Positions 34,412-43,639 are shown, numbered from the stretch's first letter. The stretch is DNA of 64,000 bases from Pelolinea sp. (GCA_012797975.1 JAAZOD010000004.1:47366-111365), one strand, 5' to 3'. Notes: a model not told the origin generated them from the sequence alone. Numbers and translations are program-made.

Positions 34412-36741
34412 GCAAGCGCTGGCTCGCTCCCGAACCGATCATCATTCCTGACAGCATGCAGGAATATTTCGATATTTCTCCCTACCTGGCTGAAGTGCTG
34501 GTAAAAAAAGGGATGAATGACCCTTCCAGCGTGATTCCCTTCCTGGATCCTGCCCGCTATCATCCTGCCGATCCTTGTGAACTGCCCGGAGTCACGAAAG
34601 GCACCGATCGACTGTTGCGCGCCATACACCATAAAGAACGTATTGGCATCTGGGGCGATTTTGACGTGGATGGCCAGACCTCCACAGCTCTTCTGGTCAA
34701 TTTCTTCCGGCAGTTGGGAATCCCCGTTCGATATCACATTCCCATCCGCAGCGAGGAATCGCATGGCATTCGAAAGAAGCCGTTACAGCAATTTCTCGCC
34801 CAGGGTGTGGATGTTCTGGTCACCTGCGATACAGGCATTACCGCCCACGACGCACTCCGCTTCGCAACCCAGGCAGGGGTGGATGTCATCCTGACCGATC
34901 ACCACATCCCTCCAAAACAGTTACCTGATGCGCTAACGGTCATCGATCCGCATTTTGCGCCTCCCGAACACGCATATTCGGCGTTGAGCGGGGTCGGTAC
35001 CGCCTATATCCTCACCCGCCAACTGGCAATGGAACTAGGGATGCAACAGGAGTGGGAGCACCAAGCCCTTGACTTGGTCGCCATGGGCACCATCGCAGAC
35101 GTGGCTCCGTTAATTAAAGAAAATCGCTACATGGTCCAGGTTGGCTTGAGGACCATGCGACAGCATCCACGCTTGGGAATCCGGGAATTGCTGGCAACCG
35201 CCGGCAGTGAGACGAACTGGTTGAACGAACAGGATGTGAGTTTCACCATCGCGCCACGCTTGAACGCCCTGGGCCGGTTGGGAGACGCCAACCCACTGGT
35301 AGAATTTCTTCTCACCGACGATCTTGCACTGGCTCGCCGCACCGCCACGGAGTTGGAAGGGTTGAACAACCAGCGCAAGATGCTGGTGGACCAGGTTTAC
35401 CAGGCAGCTATCGCGCTCATTGAACAGGATCCTGCTTTTCCAAAGAAATCCCTCATTATTCTTTCCAATCCCACTTGGCCAGCCGGGGTATTGGGCATCG
35501 TTGCCAATCATCTGGTGGATACCTATGCCAAACCAGCCATCCTGTTGTCAGGCGATGATCAGGGCAATTGGAAAGGATCTGCACGTTCCGTGGATGGAAT
35601 CGACATTACCGAGCTATTGCAGAAGAATGCTGACTTGCTGCTCTCTTTTGGCGGGCATGCCATGGCTGCCGGCCTGGCAATGAAACGGGAAAATCTGGAA
35701 AAGTTTTCCCAAGCCATGAACGCGAATGCTGCATTGGTCGCTGATATTCAAAAAATAGAATCGACACTTGCCATTGACGCATATCTGCCGTTGAAAAACG
35801 TGGATGAGCGTTTCATGCAGGTGTTGGATACCCTGGCTCCGTTCGGTGCGGGGAACCCCAGCCCGGTATTTTTGGCGGAACAATTGCAGGTGGTGAACTC
35901 CCGTTACCTTGATCGCGACCGGGTGCATCGTTCCATCCTGATGGCAGACGCCGATGGGCAGCAGTTTGAAGTGAAATGGTGGCATGCTTTTGATACCACC
36001 CTTCCAACCGGCACGATCGACCTGGCATACAGCATTCGCCGCAGTGTATTCCGTGGCAATGAAAAAATCGAGATCGAATGGGTGGATGCGCGCAACGCCA
36101 TGGTTGAAACGTTGCCCGCTTTGATCTCCAAACCGCAAACGGTGATCCAGGATTTTCGTTTTTCCATTCATGCCGAGCAGGACCTGCAAGCATTCCTGCA
36201 AACAAACCAGGCGGCCTGCTGGGGAGAGAATCTGCTGCATGCGCCGGTGCCCTGTTACAACCGGCTGGATATCCCGCAGCATGCCGCTCTGGCGTTCCTG
36301 AATATGCCGCCCAGCGCTGCCGTTCTACAACAGGTGTTGAGCAAAGTCAAACCAGATACCATCGCGTTGTTCCACTTTGAACAAAACCCGCTGAATCCCA
36401 AACAATTCCTGCAAACAGTACTGGGACTCTTGAAGTATGCGCTGCGCGAAAAAGAGGGCAAGATTTCATTGAACCAGTATGCCGCTCTCACCGGTCTTAC
36501 TGTTGAGGCCATGGATATCGCTCTCCATCTGCTGGCAGCCGACGGGCAGATCATCCTCAACCCCGTAAACGAAGATGAAAGGACCGTGGAAAAGGGGGAC
36601 AAGATCGCTGATCCCGAAGCGAAGAAGGCCTACCAGGATAAGCTGATAGGGGCAATGAAAGCCATCCAGGCTTTTCAACGCTTTTTACTGCGTATCCCTC
36701 CCGAGAAGATACTGGTAGATTATGGGGAAAGAGGAAAGTAA
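34408..36741 (+). CDS. recJ: Single-stranded-DNA-specific exonuclease RecJ
   Basis: 777 residues, TTG start in a TTGA overlap with the nuclease stop. Catalytic DHH-family motifs: 'IGIWGDFDVDGQTSTALL', 'VLVTCDTGITAHDAL', 'DVILTDHHIP', 'AMGTIADVAPL', and DHHA1 'LLSFGGHAMAAGLAM'. An OB-like domain follows. It degrades single strands 5' to 3' in recombination and mismatch repair. About 200 extra C-terminal residues (570-777) include a helical stretch ('LNQYAALTGLTVEAMDIALHLLAADGQIIL') like a winged helix. Last gene of the four-gene repair operon. Confidence 0.93.
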   Translation: MSKRWLAPEPIIIPDSMQEYFDISPYLAEVLVKKGMNDPSSVIPFLDPARYHPADPCELPGVTKGTDRLLRAIHHKERIGIWGDFDVDGQTSTALLVNFFRQLGIPVRYHIPIRSEESHGIRKKPLQQFLAQGVDVLVTCDTGITAHDALRFATQAGVDVILTDHHIPPKQLPDALTVIDPHFAPPEHAYSALSGVGTAYILTRQLAMELGMQQEWEHQALDLVAMGTIADVAPLIKENRYMVQVGLRTMRQHPRLGIRELLATAGSETNWLNEQDVSFTIAPRLNALGRLGDANPLVEFLLTDDLALARRTATELEGLNNQRKMLVDQVYQAAIALIEQDPAFPKKSLIILSNPTWPAGVLGIVANHLVDTYAKPAILLSGDDQGNWKGSARSVDGIDITELLQKNADLLLSFGGHAMAAGLAMKRENLEKFSQAMNANAALVADIQKIESTLAIDAYLPLKNVDERFMQVLDTLAPFGAGNPSPVFLAEQLQVVNSRYLDRDRVHRSILMADADGQQFEVKWWHAFDTTLPTGTIDLAYSIRRSVFRGNEKIEIEWVDARNAMVETLPALISKPQTVIQDFRFSIHAEQDLQAFLQTNQAACWGENLLHAPVPCYNRLDIPQHAALAFLNMPPSAAVLQQVLSKVKPDTIALFHFEQNPLNPKQFLQTVLGLLKYALREKEGKISLNQYAALTGLTVEAMDIALHLLAADGQIILNPVNEDERTVEKGDKIADPEAKKAYQDKLIGAMKAIQAFQRFLLRIPPEKILVDYGERGK

Positions 36742-36767
36742 ATTTATACCATTTTTGTCCAAATTAT

Positions 36768-36776
36768 TGGTATAAT
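36768..36776 (+). promoter_or_regulatory. Extended -10 element, possibly leaderless start for the L,D-transpeptidase
   Basis: TGGTATAAT at 36768-36776 ends eight bases before the ATG at 36785, so the mRNA would start at about the start codon. The same TGGTATAAT is upstream of ftsH. Confidence 0.45.
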
Positions 36777-36784
36777 GCGCGAAC

Positions 36785-37819
36785 ATGAGCACGAACATCA
36801 GCAGAAGAGATTTTTTAAAGAGCATGGGAGCCGGGGTGGTCGGGCTGGCATTGACAAACCGTTCCGGGACTTTCAATTTTCGCTCTTCTTCACAACTGGG
36901 AAGGGTGACCAAGGAACCTTCCATCAGCGTATATCAACAGGCGAGCGAAAAAAGCTCCATCCTGTACCAGCGCTACCGCGATGAAATTTTGCATATCTAT
37001 GAAGAAGTTACCTCCTCCGATGGGCCTGGCTACAATCCTGTCTGGTACCGCATTTGGGGCGGCTATATGCACTCGGGATTTGTACAAAAAGTTCAGTACC
37101 AGCTCAATACACTGACCGATGAATTCCCCAGCCAGGGGCAACTGATGGAGGTCACTGTTCCCTATTCCGATTCTTACCGGCACCGCGCCAACGAAGATTG
37201 GGAAAAATTCTACCGCTTGTATTACAGCTCCACCCATTGGGTCTTCAGCGCCAAGGAAGGCCCGGATGGCATGCCATGGTATGAAATCCGCGATGGACTG
37301 GTCGACCTTTCTTATTATGTTCCCGTGGAACATCTGCGTCCTGTTTCAGCCGATGAACTGACCCCCATCCATGCGGATGTGGCACCCAGTTTGAAACGCA
37401 TTGAGATCTCCATCGATTTTCAGAAATTGATGGCTTACGAAGGCGATCAATTGGTGAGAGAAGCACAAGTTTCCACCGGCGTGCCGTACCTCAGCAGTGG
37501 CTCCAATGCCATCCCCACCGATACCCCCAAAGGCAATTTCAAGATCCACGCCAAACGCCCCAGTGTGCACATGGGAGATGGCACCATCCGCTCGGATGCC
37601 GAGGCCTACGAGCTGCCCGGCGTACCCTGGGTCTCCTATTTCGAAAGTTCCACCGGTGTGGCCATCCATGGCACCTACTGGCACAACAATTTCGGCATGG
37701 TCATGAGCCATGGCTGCATTAACATGCGCTCGGAGGATGCCAAGTGGATCTACCGCTGGACGAACGTGCCTGATGATGGCAATAGCGAGAATTATCGCAC
37801 TCCCGTGCTGGTATATTGA
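36785..37819 (+). CDS. L,D-transpeptidase (YkuD) with Tat-type signal
   Basis: 344 residues. The N-terminus has a twin-arginine motif SRRDFLKS followed by a hydrophobic stretch, so export by Tat is likely. Residues about 45-190 look like SH3-type cell-wall binding ('SISVYQQASEKSSILYQ', 'VWYRIWGGYMHSGFVQ'). The YkuD core is at about 200-344: 'RIEISIDFQKLMAYEGDQLVREAQVSTG', 'AIHGTYWHNNFG' and the catalytic 'MSHGCINMR' with Cys 311. It makes 3-3 or Braun-type crosslinks in peptidoglycan, or attaches proteins. Tat export for this family is uncommon but known. Confidence 0.88.
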   Translation: MSTNISRRDFLKSMGAGVVGLALTNRSGTFNFRSSSQLGRVTKEPSISVYQQASEKSSILYQRYRDEILHIYEEVTSSDGPGYNPVWYRIWGGYMHSGFVQKVQYQLNTLTDEFPSQGQLMEVTVPYSDSYRHRANEDWEKFYRLYYSSTHWVFSAKEGPDGMPWYEIRDGLVDLSYYVPVEHLRPVSADELTPIHADVAPSLKRIEISIDFQKLMAYEGDQLVREAQVSTGVPYLSSGSNAIPTDTPKGNFKIHAKRPSVHMGDGTIRSDAEAYELPGVPWVSYFESSTGVAIHGTYWHNNFGMVMSHGCINMRSEDAKWIYRWTNVPDDGNSENYRTPVLVY

Positions 37820-38017
37820 TTATTCCCTTTCTACATTCGTCATGCCGAACGGTGCCAGGAAATTACCACAGCATTTCAAACCAACGAACAACAGGCATTA
37901 ATAAAGAAAGCGTCAGCAAATCATCATCGGTTGCTCACAAAGTCGATCCATAAGTAATCTTCTCAACCACAGTGATTGATCTATGTTCCATGACGATCGA
38001 CTCGGTAGGGGAAAATC

Positions 38018-39211
38018 CTAATCAAACAGAAATCGTAAAAAGACCTGATTGCCCAGCAATCTGCCCCGTTTGGTCAGACGAATGGCATTTGCCTCTCCTT
38101 TCACCACTTCCAGCAACCCGAGTTGTGTTAGTTCCCAGATCGGTTGCTCATACACTGTAAACAAAGATTTTCCGAACCGTTCCTGAAAGAGATCATCACG
38201 CAAACCCTCACGTACCAGACGCAGCCCCATCATGGCCGTTTCCCCCATATCATCCAAAGACGATAAGGGTGTGATCTCCGCCACGCCAGGGAAATCCTGT
38301 TTTCCTAAATCCTGCGTTGAAAAACCTTTCACCGCATGGATATAGTTGGCAATATTGGTCACATTGGCTTTGCGCTGCATACCGATATGACTATGCGCAG
38401 CAGCCCCAAATCCGAAATATTCCCGGTTGCGCCAGTAAAGCAAGTTGTGCCGGCAGCGATAATCCACCTGTCCGTTTCTCGCCCAGTTTGAGATTTCATA
38501 CTGCTCAAAACTTTCACTTTCTAAATACTCCATCGCCGATTCATACATCTCGGCCGCCACATCATCATCCGGAACAGGATAGATGCCCGCCTGGATATCC
38601 GCAGCCAGAGGAGTGGCTTCTTCCACAGCCAGTGCATACAAGGAAAGATGGGTCGGACCCAACTCCAGCGCTTTCCTTAGCGAATCCTGCCAGGTCGTCA
38701 GTTTCTGACCGGGTAATCCAAATATCAGATCCAGATTGAAATTCTGCATGCCCGCAGAACGGAGAGCAGCCACCGCCTTGCATATCTCACCAAAGCGATG
38801 CCGACGGCCGAGCAATTCCAATTCTTCATCCTGAGCGCTTTGCATGCCGATGCTGATGCGATTCACCCCGGCCATCTGCCAGCGTTCGCATTTTTCCGGT
38901 GTAATGTCCGCCGGGTTGGCTTCCAGGGAAATTTCCGCCAATGGAGCCAGCAAATTGAAGGAATTCCGTACTGCCAGGATCACATCCTCCATGCATTTCG
39001 CTGGCAGGTAAGAAGGAGTGCCTCCACCCAGATAGATGGTAGGAATGGCATATTCATCTTTATAAATATTTCCATCGATTTGGATCTCTTGGATCAAGTT
39101 CGCACAATAATCAGGGATGAAATCTTCCATCCCTGCACTTGTGTTAAAATCACAATACCGGCAGCGACTTTTACAGAACGGGAAATGAATGTAAATGCCT
39201 GCTTCTTTCAT
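38018..39211 (-). CDS. hemW: Heme chaperone HemW (radical SAM, HemN-like)
   Basis: 397 residues. The radical SAM cluster is C-x3-C-x2-C (Cys 13, 17, 20; HFPFCKSRCRYCDF). Further family stretches are 'IYLGGGTPSYLPAKCM', 'SLEANPADITPEKC', 'VNRISIGMQSAQDEELELLGR' and 'NLDLIFGLPGQKLTTWQDSL', with a C-terminal HemN-like part ('GFGAAAHSHIG'). HemW carries heme for transfer; the true coproporphyrinogen dehydrogenase HemN has a fourth Cys after the cluster (CxxxCxxCxC), here Phe/Asn, so HemW is favoured. Monocistronic. The 200 bases between it and the L,D-transpeptidase hold nothing I recognise. Confidence 0.88.
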   Translation of the reverse strand: MKEAGIYIHFPFCKSRCRYCDFNTSAGMEDFIPDYCANLIQEIQIDGNIYKDEYAIPTIYLGGGTPSYLPAKCMEDVILAVRNSFNLLAPLAEISLEANPADITPEKCERWQMAGVNRISIGMQSAQDEELELLGRRHRFGEICKAVAALRSAGMQNFNLDLIFGLPGQKLTTWQDSLRKALELGPTHLSLYALAVEEATPLAADIQAGIYPVPDDDVAAEMYESAMEYLESESFEQYEISNWARNGQVDYRCRHNLLYWRNREYFGFGAAAHSHIGMQRKANVTNIANYIHAVKGFSTQDLGKQDFPGVAEITPLSSLDDMGETAMMGLRLVREGLRDDLFQERFGKSLFTVYEQPIWELTQLGLLEVVKGEANAIRLTKRGRLLGNQVFLRFLFD

Positions 39212-39238
39212 GCGTAAAAACTATCATATCATTGATGT

Positions 39239-39244
39239 TATAAT
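39239..39244 (+). promoter_or_regulatory. Possible -10 element for the LysM protein gene
   Basis: TATAAT 35 bases before the ATG at 39280; the -35 region is unclear. Confidence 0.35.
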
Positions 39245-39279
39245 ATTTCGGCTTTTACAACAAAAAAGAGTCAAGCAAA

Positions 39280-40419
39280 ATGAACCCTAAAAACAAACCA
39301 TCTACCGATAAAGTATGTCCTACCTGCGGAACGCATTTAAGCGTGAATGCCACGCGCTGCCTGGTCTGCGGGAGAACGTTTACGGATGCGCCTGCACCTA
39401 CCCCCACCAATAAGATCAAATCGCGCGGATTGCCGCAATTCACGGTCAGTCTGCCCATCGCATTGGGTGCCATCCTCATCCTGATTGCCATCGGGGCCGG
39501 TATCATCTATTTCATTCTGCGCGGTTCCGGGCAGATCGCCGCCGCTCAACCGACTGCGACCCTCACCCCCACCGCAACACTGGAACAGAGCCCAACCCCC
39601 ACACTGACCTCCACGCCTGCTCCAACCGCGACCACAGAGCCGCCCATCCAGTATTCTGTGCAGTCCGGTGATACCTGCAGTTCCATCGCCCTGCAATTCA
39701 ACGTCACCGTAAAAAGCATTGCTGACCTGAACAACCTGGCTTCGGATTGCGGTGTATTGACCCTTAACCAATCGCTGCTCATTCCACGCCCCACCCCCAC
39801 CGCATCTCCCCAACCCACCGGCACCCTCAGCGCCGTGCAAAAGACCGACACCGCCTGTACCAAGATCACCTACACGGTCGGAGAGAATGACACTCTGAGC
39901 GGTATTGCCGCCAATTACAATGTGTCGGTGGATACTTTGAAGACTTATAACGGGAAGACTTCCGATAATGTTTACGTCAATGAAGTGATCACCATCCCGC
40001 TATGCGAACGCCTGCCAACCAGCGGCCCTACCCCCACCGCCACCTTGCCCGCCCCCTTCACAGCCACCAACCTGCTATTACCAGCAGATGGTGCAGTCTT
40101 TACCGCCACCAATGACACAGTGACCCTGCAATGGGCAGCCATCGGCGGCATGCTGGAAGGCGATTCCTACGCCGTCACCATTGAAGATCTGACCGCGGGA
40201 GAAGGAAAAAAGTTGACCGATTACACCAAAGACACCAAATACATCGTCCCGGTCAGCTTTCGACCTGCTGAGACCAATCCGCACGTGATCCGTTGGTACA
40301 TCCAACCGGTACGGCAATCAGGCACTACCGAAAATGGAGACCCCATTTACGTGACCGCCGGTTATCCCAGCGACGGGCGCGTTTTCATCTGGTCAGGGCT
40401 GGGCACAACCACTAATTAA
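39280..40419 (+). CDS. Membrane-anchored zinc-ribbon protein with two LysM domains
   Basis: 379 residues. A zinc ribbon (CPTCG near 12-16 and CLVCG near 28-32) lies before one membrane span (about 55-78), so the N-terminus is cytoplasmic. A Thr/Pro-rich linker leads to LysM 1 ('YSVQSGDTCSSIALQFNVTVKSIADLNNL') and LysM 2 ('YTVGENDTLSGIAANYNVSVDTLKTYNG'), then after another Thr/Pro linker an Ig/FN3-like C-terminal domain. LysM binds peptidoglycan or chitin. The zinc ribbon plus exported LysM in one protein is a pattern seen in this group of bacteria; role unknown. Confidence 0.8.
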   Translation: MNPKNKPSTDKVCPTCGTHLSVNATRCLVCGRTFTDAPAPTPTNKIKSRGLPQFTVSLPIALGAILILIAIGAGIIYFILRGSGQIAAAQPTATLTPTATLEQSPTPTLTSTPAPTATTEPPIQYSVQSGDTCSSIALQFNVTVKSIADLNNLASDCGVLTLNQSLLIPRPTPTASPQPTGTLSAVQKTDTACTKITYTVGENDTLSGIAANYNVSVDTLKTYNGKTSDNVYVNEVITIPLCERLPTSGPTPTATLPAPFTATNLLLPADGAVFTATNDTVTLQWAAIGGMLEGDSYAVTIEDLTAGEGKKLTDYTKDTKYIVPVSFRPAETNPHVIRWYIQPVRQSGTTENGDPIYVTAGYPSDGRVFIWSGLGTTTN

Positions 40420-40424
40420 AAAAG

Positions 40425-40450
40425 AAAGAGCGGGAAAAATCCCGCTCTTT
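40425..40450. terminator. Terminator shared by the LysM gene and trxB
   Basis: AAAGAGCGGGA at 40425-40435 pairs perfectly with TCCCGCTCTTT at 40440-40450, followed by TT on the plus strand; the trxB stop codon (40451-40453) is directly next to it. Works for both convergent genes. Confidence 0.85.
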
Positions 40451-41386
40451 TTATTCCCCCGATTCCAGAAAACGTGTGACTTCAATGGCGGCCGCTGCCC
40501 CCATTCCGGCAGAAGTGACCACCTGACGGTAGCGCGAATCAGCCACCTCGCCAGCTGCAAACACACCGGCAATGTTTGTGCGCATCCTCTCATCGATGCG
40601 GATATATCCCTTTTCATCCAAATCCAGCACACCGCGAAACAGATCCGTATTGGGGCTGTGTCCCACAAAGATGAAAACGCCATCCACTGCCAGGGTGTTG
40701 CTTTCTCCATTCTTTATATTCTTTAGTTCTAATCCGCTAACCGCGTCTTTCCCTTCAATTGCTTCCACCACCGTATCGAGAATAAAGGAGATCTTGGGAT
40801 TCTCTTTTGCCCGTTTCTGCAGCAAGACACCCGCGCGCAGTTCATTGCGGCGATGGATGATGGTCACGGAGGAAGCATAGCGGGTCAGGAAAATGCCTTC
40901 TTCCAGAGCGCTGTCTCCGCCCCCCACCACGGCCACTTTCTTATCCTTGAAAAACCAGCCATCACAGGTAGCGCAATAGGAAACGCCCCGACCGGTCAGT
41001 TCCTTTTCGCCAGCAATATTCAATTTATTGGGGCTGGCCCCGGTGGTAATGATCAGGGACTGTGTGAAATACTCTTTTCCATAAGTGGTCAACTTGAACG
41101 GCCGTCTGGATAGGTCAACCGCAGTGACCATATCATATTCAAAGCGTGCGCCAAATTTTTCCGCGTTCTTGGTGAACAGGTCCGCCAACTGGTTTCCGCC
41201 CACCCCTTCCGGAAAGCCAGGATAATTCTCAATGACCGACGTGGTAGCCGCCTGTCCGCCGACATCCGTGCCGGTGAACAGCAGCGGGTGCAACTCTGCG
41301 CGTGCCGCATAAATCGCGGCTGACAACCCTGCCGGACCGGAACCCAGGATGATTACTTTTTCAACAGTCTTCTCGCTATTTTCCAT
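40451..41386 (-). CDS. trxB: Thioredoxin reductase
   Basis: 311 residues from the ATG at 41386 (agga nine bases upstream); an in-frame start at 41419 inside the aminotransferase is less likely. FAD site 'VIILGSGPAGLSAAIYAARA', redox-active 'CATCDG', NADPH site 'VAVVGGGDSALEEGIFLTRYA' and 'HRRNELRA', and C-terminal 'GVFAAGEVADSRYRQVVTSAGMGAAAAIE', where the FAD motif has Glu-Val in place of the usual Asp-Val. It keeps thioredoxin reduced with NADPH. Low-affinity relatives use ferredoxin; this one has the normal NADPH motif. Lies close behind the aminotransferase. Confidence 0.92.
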   Translation of the reverse strand: MENSEKTVEKVIILGSGPAGLSAAIYAARAELHPLLFTGTDVGGQAATTSVIENYPGFPEGVGGNQLADLFTKNAEKFGARFEYDMVTAVDLSRRPFKLTTYGKEYFTQSLIITTGASPNKLNIAGEKELTGRGVSYCATCDGWFFKDKKVAVVGGGDSALEEGIFLTRYASSVTIIHRRNELRAGVLLQKRAKENPKISFILDTVVEAIEGKDAVSGLELKNIKNGESNTLAVDGVFIFVGHSPNTDLFRGVLDLDEKGYIRIDERMRTNIAGVFAAGEVADSRYRQVVTSAGMGAAAAIEVTRFLESGE

Positions 41387-41402
41387 GGAATGGAATCCTT
41401 TC

Positions 41403-42746
41403 TTATAGGGTTGCGTCAATGATCTTCAATGCCTCATCCAGAATGGAGATCCCTTCCTTCAATTCCGCTTCCGAAATAATCAAGGGTGGGATCACCAGAA
41501 TCAAATTATCATGAGTATAGTGGAACAACCCTTTGGATAGTGTAAATTCTTGTAATTGATTAAGAATTGTAGGAGTTTTTCCATATTCTCCAAGGGGTAT
41601 TCCGGATTTCTTATCTTTCATTAATTCAATGGCACCAAACAATCCAATGCCGCGCACGTCGCCCACAGAATGGTGGCTTTCTTTCAAAATGCCAAACTGT
41701 TCCAGCATCAGCGCTTGCATGCCCTGCGCGTGTTCAATCAGGTTTTCATTTTGCAGCACCTCGATATTCGCAAGTGCCGCTGCAAAAGAAATGGGATGAC
41801 CGTTGTAGGTCAATCCGCTATCAAACTTGCGGTGGTCAAAATAGGCAGCTATCTCCTCCCGCATGGCAACTGCGCCCAAAGGGGCATAGGCTGAAGTCAA
41901 TCCCTTGGCCATGGTAATGATATCTGGTTTTACCTGCCAGTGATCTACCGCAAACCAAGCACCCGTCCTGCCAAAGCCGGTCATCACCTCATCCACGATC
42001 ATCAACATGCCATAACGATCACACAATTCGCGAATGCCCTGCAAGTAACCATCCGGTGGAATGAGAATGCCATTCGTGCCGGTCACCGCCTCGAGGAAAA
42101 TTCCAGCGATGGAATCAGCTCCTTCATAGCGGATCAACCGCTCCAGATATTCCAGATGACAGGCTGCATAGTCTTCATCGGAGGCTCGCATGGCGTTGGG
42201 AAGCAGGTCATCACGATACCGATAAGTAGCAGGAAAATGCACCACACCGCCCATGACATTCGGTTCCCACGAAACTCGCCGCAGATCACCGGATAAGGCG
42301 ACTGATCCGTGAGAAGCGCCATGATACGAACGGTAGCGCGCCAGGATCTTATGCTTGCCGGTCACCGCGCGTGCAATCTTGATGGCATTCTCATTAGCAT
42401 CCGCTCCCCCCATGGTGAACAGGAATTTGTTCAACCCCTGCGGAACGACCTCACACAATTTTTCCAGCAGGTTCACCCGTGATTCGGTGGCCATGTGCGG
42501 ACCGGCAAACGTCAGGGTTTGCGCCTGGTGGCAGATGGCATCGATCACATGCCGGTTGTTATGTCCGATATTGGAACACATGACCATGGAATTGAAATCC
42601 AGATAGCGTTTGCCTTCAAAATCCCAAAAGTAAACCCCTTCTGCCCGTTCCACCGGAATGGGCTGGATCTCTTTTTGTTTGCTCCAGGTCCAAAAGTTAT
42701 GTGCCATACAACGATCGACCATTGTCTGATTTTTTCCTTGCACCAT
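41403..42746 (-). CDS. Class III PLP-dependent aminotransferase
   Basis: 447 residues. Class III fold: 'GVYFWDFEGKRYLDFNSMVMCSNIGH', 'MGGADANENAIKIARA', 'RYRSYHGASHGSV', 'LMIVDEVMTGFGRTGAWFAVD', and the PLP Lys in 'DIITMAKGLTSAYAPLGAVAM'. The N-terminal region resembles omega-amino acid or taurine:pyruvate aminotransferases, but the amino donor cannot be fixed by eye. Its end overlaps the longer trxB start but lies 16 bases before the chosen one. Confidence 0.87.
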   Translation of the reverse strand: MVQGKNQTMVDRCMAHNFWTWSKQKEIQPIPVERAEGVYFWDFEGKRYLDFNSMVMCSNIGHNNRHVIDAICHQAQTLTFAGPHMATESRVNLLEKLCEVVPQGLNKFLFTMGGADANENAIKIARAVTGKHKILARYRSYHGASHGSVALSGDLRRVSWEPNVMGGVVHFPATYRYRDDLLPNAMRASDEDYAACHLEYLERLIRYEGADSIAGIFLEAVTGTNGILIPPDGYLQGIRELCDRYGMLMIVDEVMTGFGRTGAWFAVDHWQVKPDIITMAKGLTSAYAPLGAVAMREEIAAYFDHRKFDSGLTYNGHPISFAAALANIEVLQNENLIEHAQGMQALMLEQFGILKESHHSVGDVRGIGLFGAIELMKDKKSGIPLGEYGKTPTILNQLQEFTLSKGLFHYTHDNLILVIPPLIISEAELKEGISILDEALKIIDATL

Positions 42747-42853
42747 AGCCCTGCTCCATCAAGAATTTATCTGTATCCTATCATAACTCATGGGGGTTAA
42801 AATAGGCAGAAAGGCAATCGATTTTCTGAACAACCTCTACAAAGGAGTCTTTC

Positions 42854-43639
42854 ATGAAAGAAAAGCAGGCGCGTATTTTCGAAGGGAAGATCGCGCTGGT
42901 CACCGGCTCCAGCCGTGGCATTGGTCAGGCCATTGCACTGCAGCTTGCCCGGCAGGGCGCACAGATTGTCATCAATTATGTACGGAACCAGGAACCCGCC
43001 GAAACCACTGCGGGATTGATCCGCGAAATGGGATGCAGAGCACTGGTGGTACGTGCTAACATCGGGAAAATAGAAAACCTGGAGCATCTTTTCAAAGAAA
43101 CCGAACGGGAATTTGGAGCGTTGGATATCCTCATCAGCAATGCCGCTTCTGGTTTCAATCGTCCTGCCCTGGAGCAACGCGTGGAAGGTTGGGATCATAC
43201 CATGAACGTGAACGCTCGCGCTTTTCTCTTCGAAACTCAATTCGCGGTCCCCTTGATGGAAAAACAGGGGGGAGGAAAGATCGTGGCCATCACCAGCCCC
43301 GGTTCCGCACGCGTAATGCCCGAATATGTTTCAGTAGGAGCCAGCAAAGCTGCATTAGAAAGTTTAACGCGTTATCTGGCGGTGGAACTGGCGAGCAAGA
43401 ACATCGCCGTGAACGCTGTATCCCCCGGGATCGTGGAAACCAACGCACTGCAGCATTTTTCGGCGCTGTCCGATCCTGCCATCATCAAACGAGCTATCGA
43501 ACACACCCCTGCCGGACGCATCACCACTCCGCAGGATGTTGCTAACGTGGTCGCCTTTTTATGCTCCGAAGATGCCTTTATGATCCGCGGGCAGGTGATT
43601 GTGGTGGATGGCGGATTCACGCTGCCGGTTCCGAGTTAA
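42854..43639 (+). CDS. fabL: Enoyl-ACP reductase III (FabL-like SDR)
   Basis: 261 residues. 'VTGSSRGIGQAIALQLARQG' binds NADPH; 'NAASGFNRPALE' and 'YVSVGASKAALESLTRYLAVELASKN' (Tyr-x6-Lys) follow, as does 'DAFMIRGQVIVVDGG'. The Tyr-x6-Lys spacing and the phrases around it closely match Bacillus subtilis FabL, which reduces enoyl-ACP in the last step of fatty acid elongation and is insensitive to some FabI inhibitors. aggag lies upstream of the ATG. Ends tail to tail with the cyclase (3-base overlap). Confidence 0.82.
   Translation: MKEKQARIFEGKIALVTGSSRGIGQAIALQLARQGAQIVINYVRNQEPAETTAGLIREMGCRALVVRANIGKIENLEHLFKETEREFGALDILISNAASGFNRPALEQRVEGWDHTMNVNARAFLFETQFAVPLMEKQGGGKIVAITSPGSARVMPEYVSVGASKAALESLTRYLAVELASKNIAVNAVSPGIVETNALQHFSALSDPAIIKRAIEHTPAGRITTPQDVANVVAFLCSEDAFMIRGQVIVVDGGFTLPVPS

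Noticed and set aside
37820..38017. Possible small gene or RNA between the L,D-transpeptidase and hemW
   Set aside because: No start with ribosome site, no strong hairpin and no known motif seen.
39540..40050. Nucleotide tandem repeats in the LysM gene
   Set aside because: ACC/CCC-rich runs code for Thr/Pro linkers; they are not regular DNA repeats.
41387..41419. Longer trxB start
   Set aside because: The added 11 residues overlap the aminotransferase end and precede the FAD motif by more than usual; the ATG at 41386 has a ribosome site.
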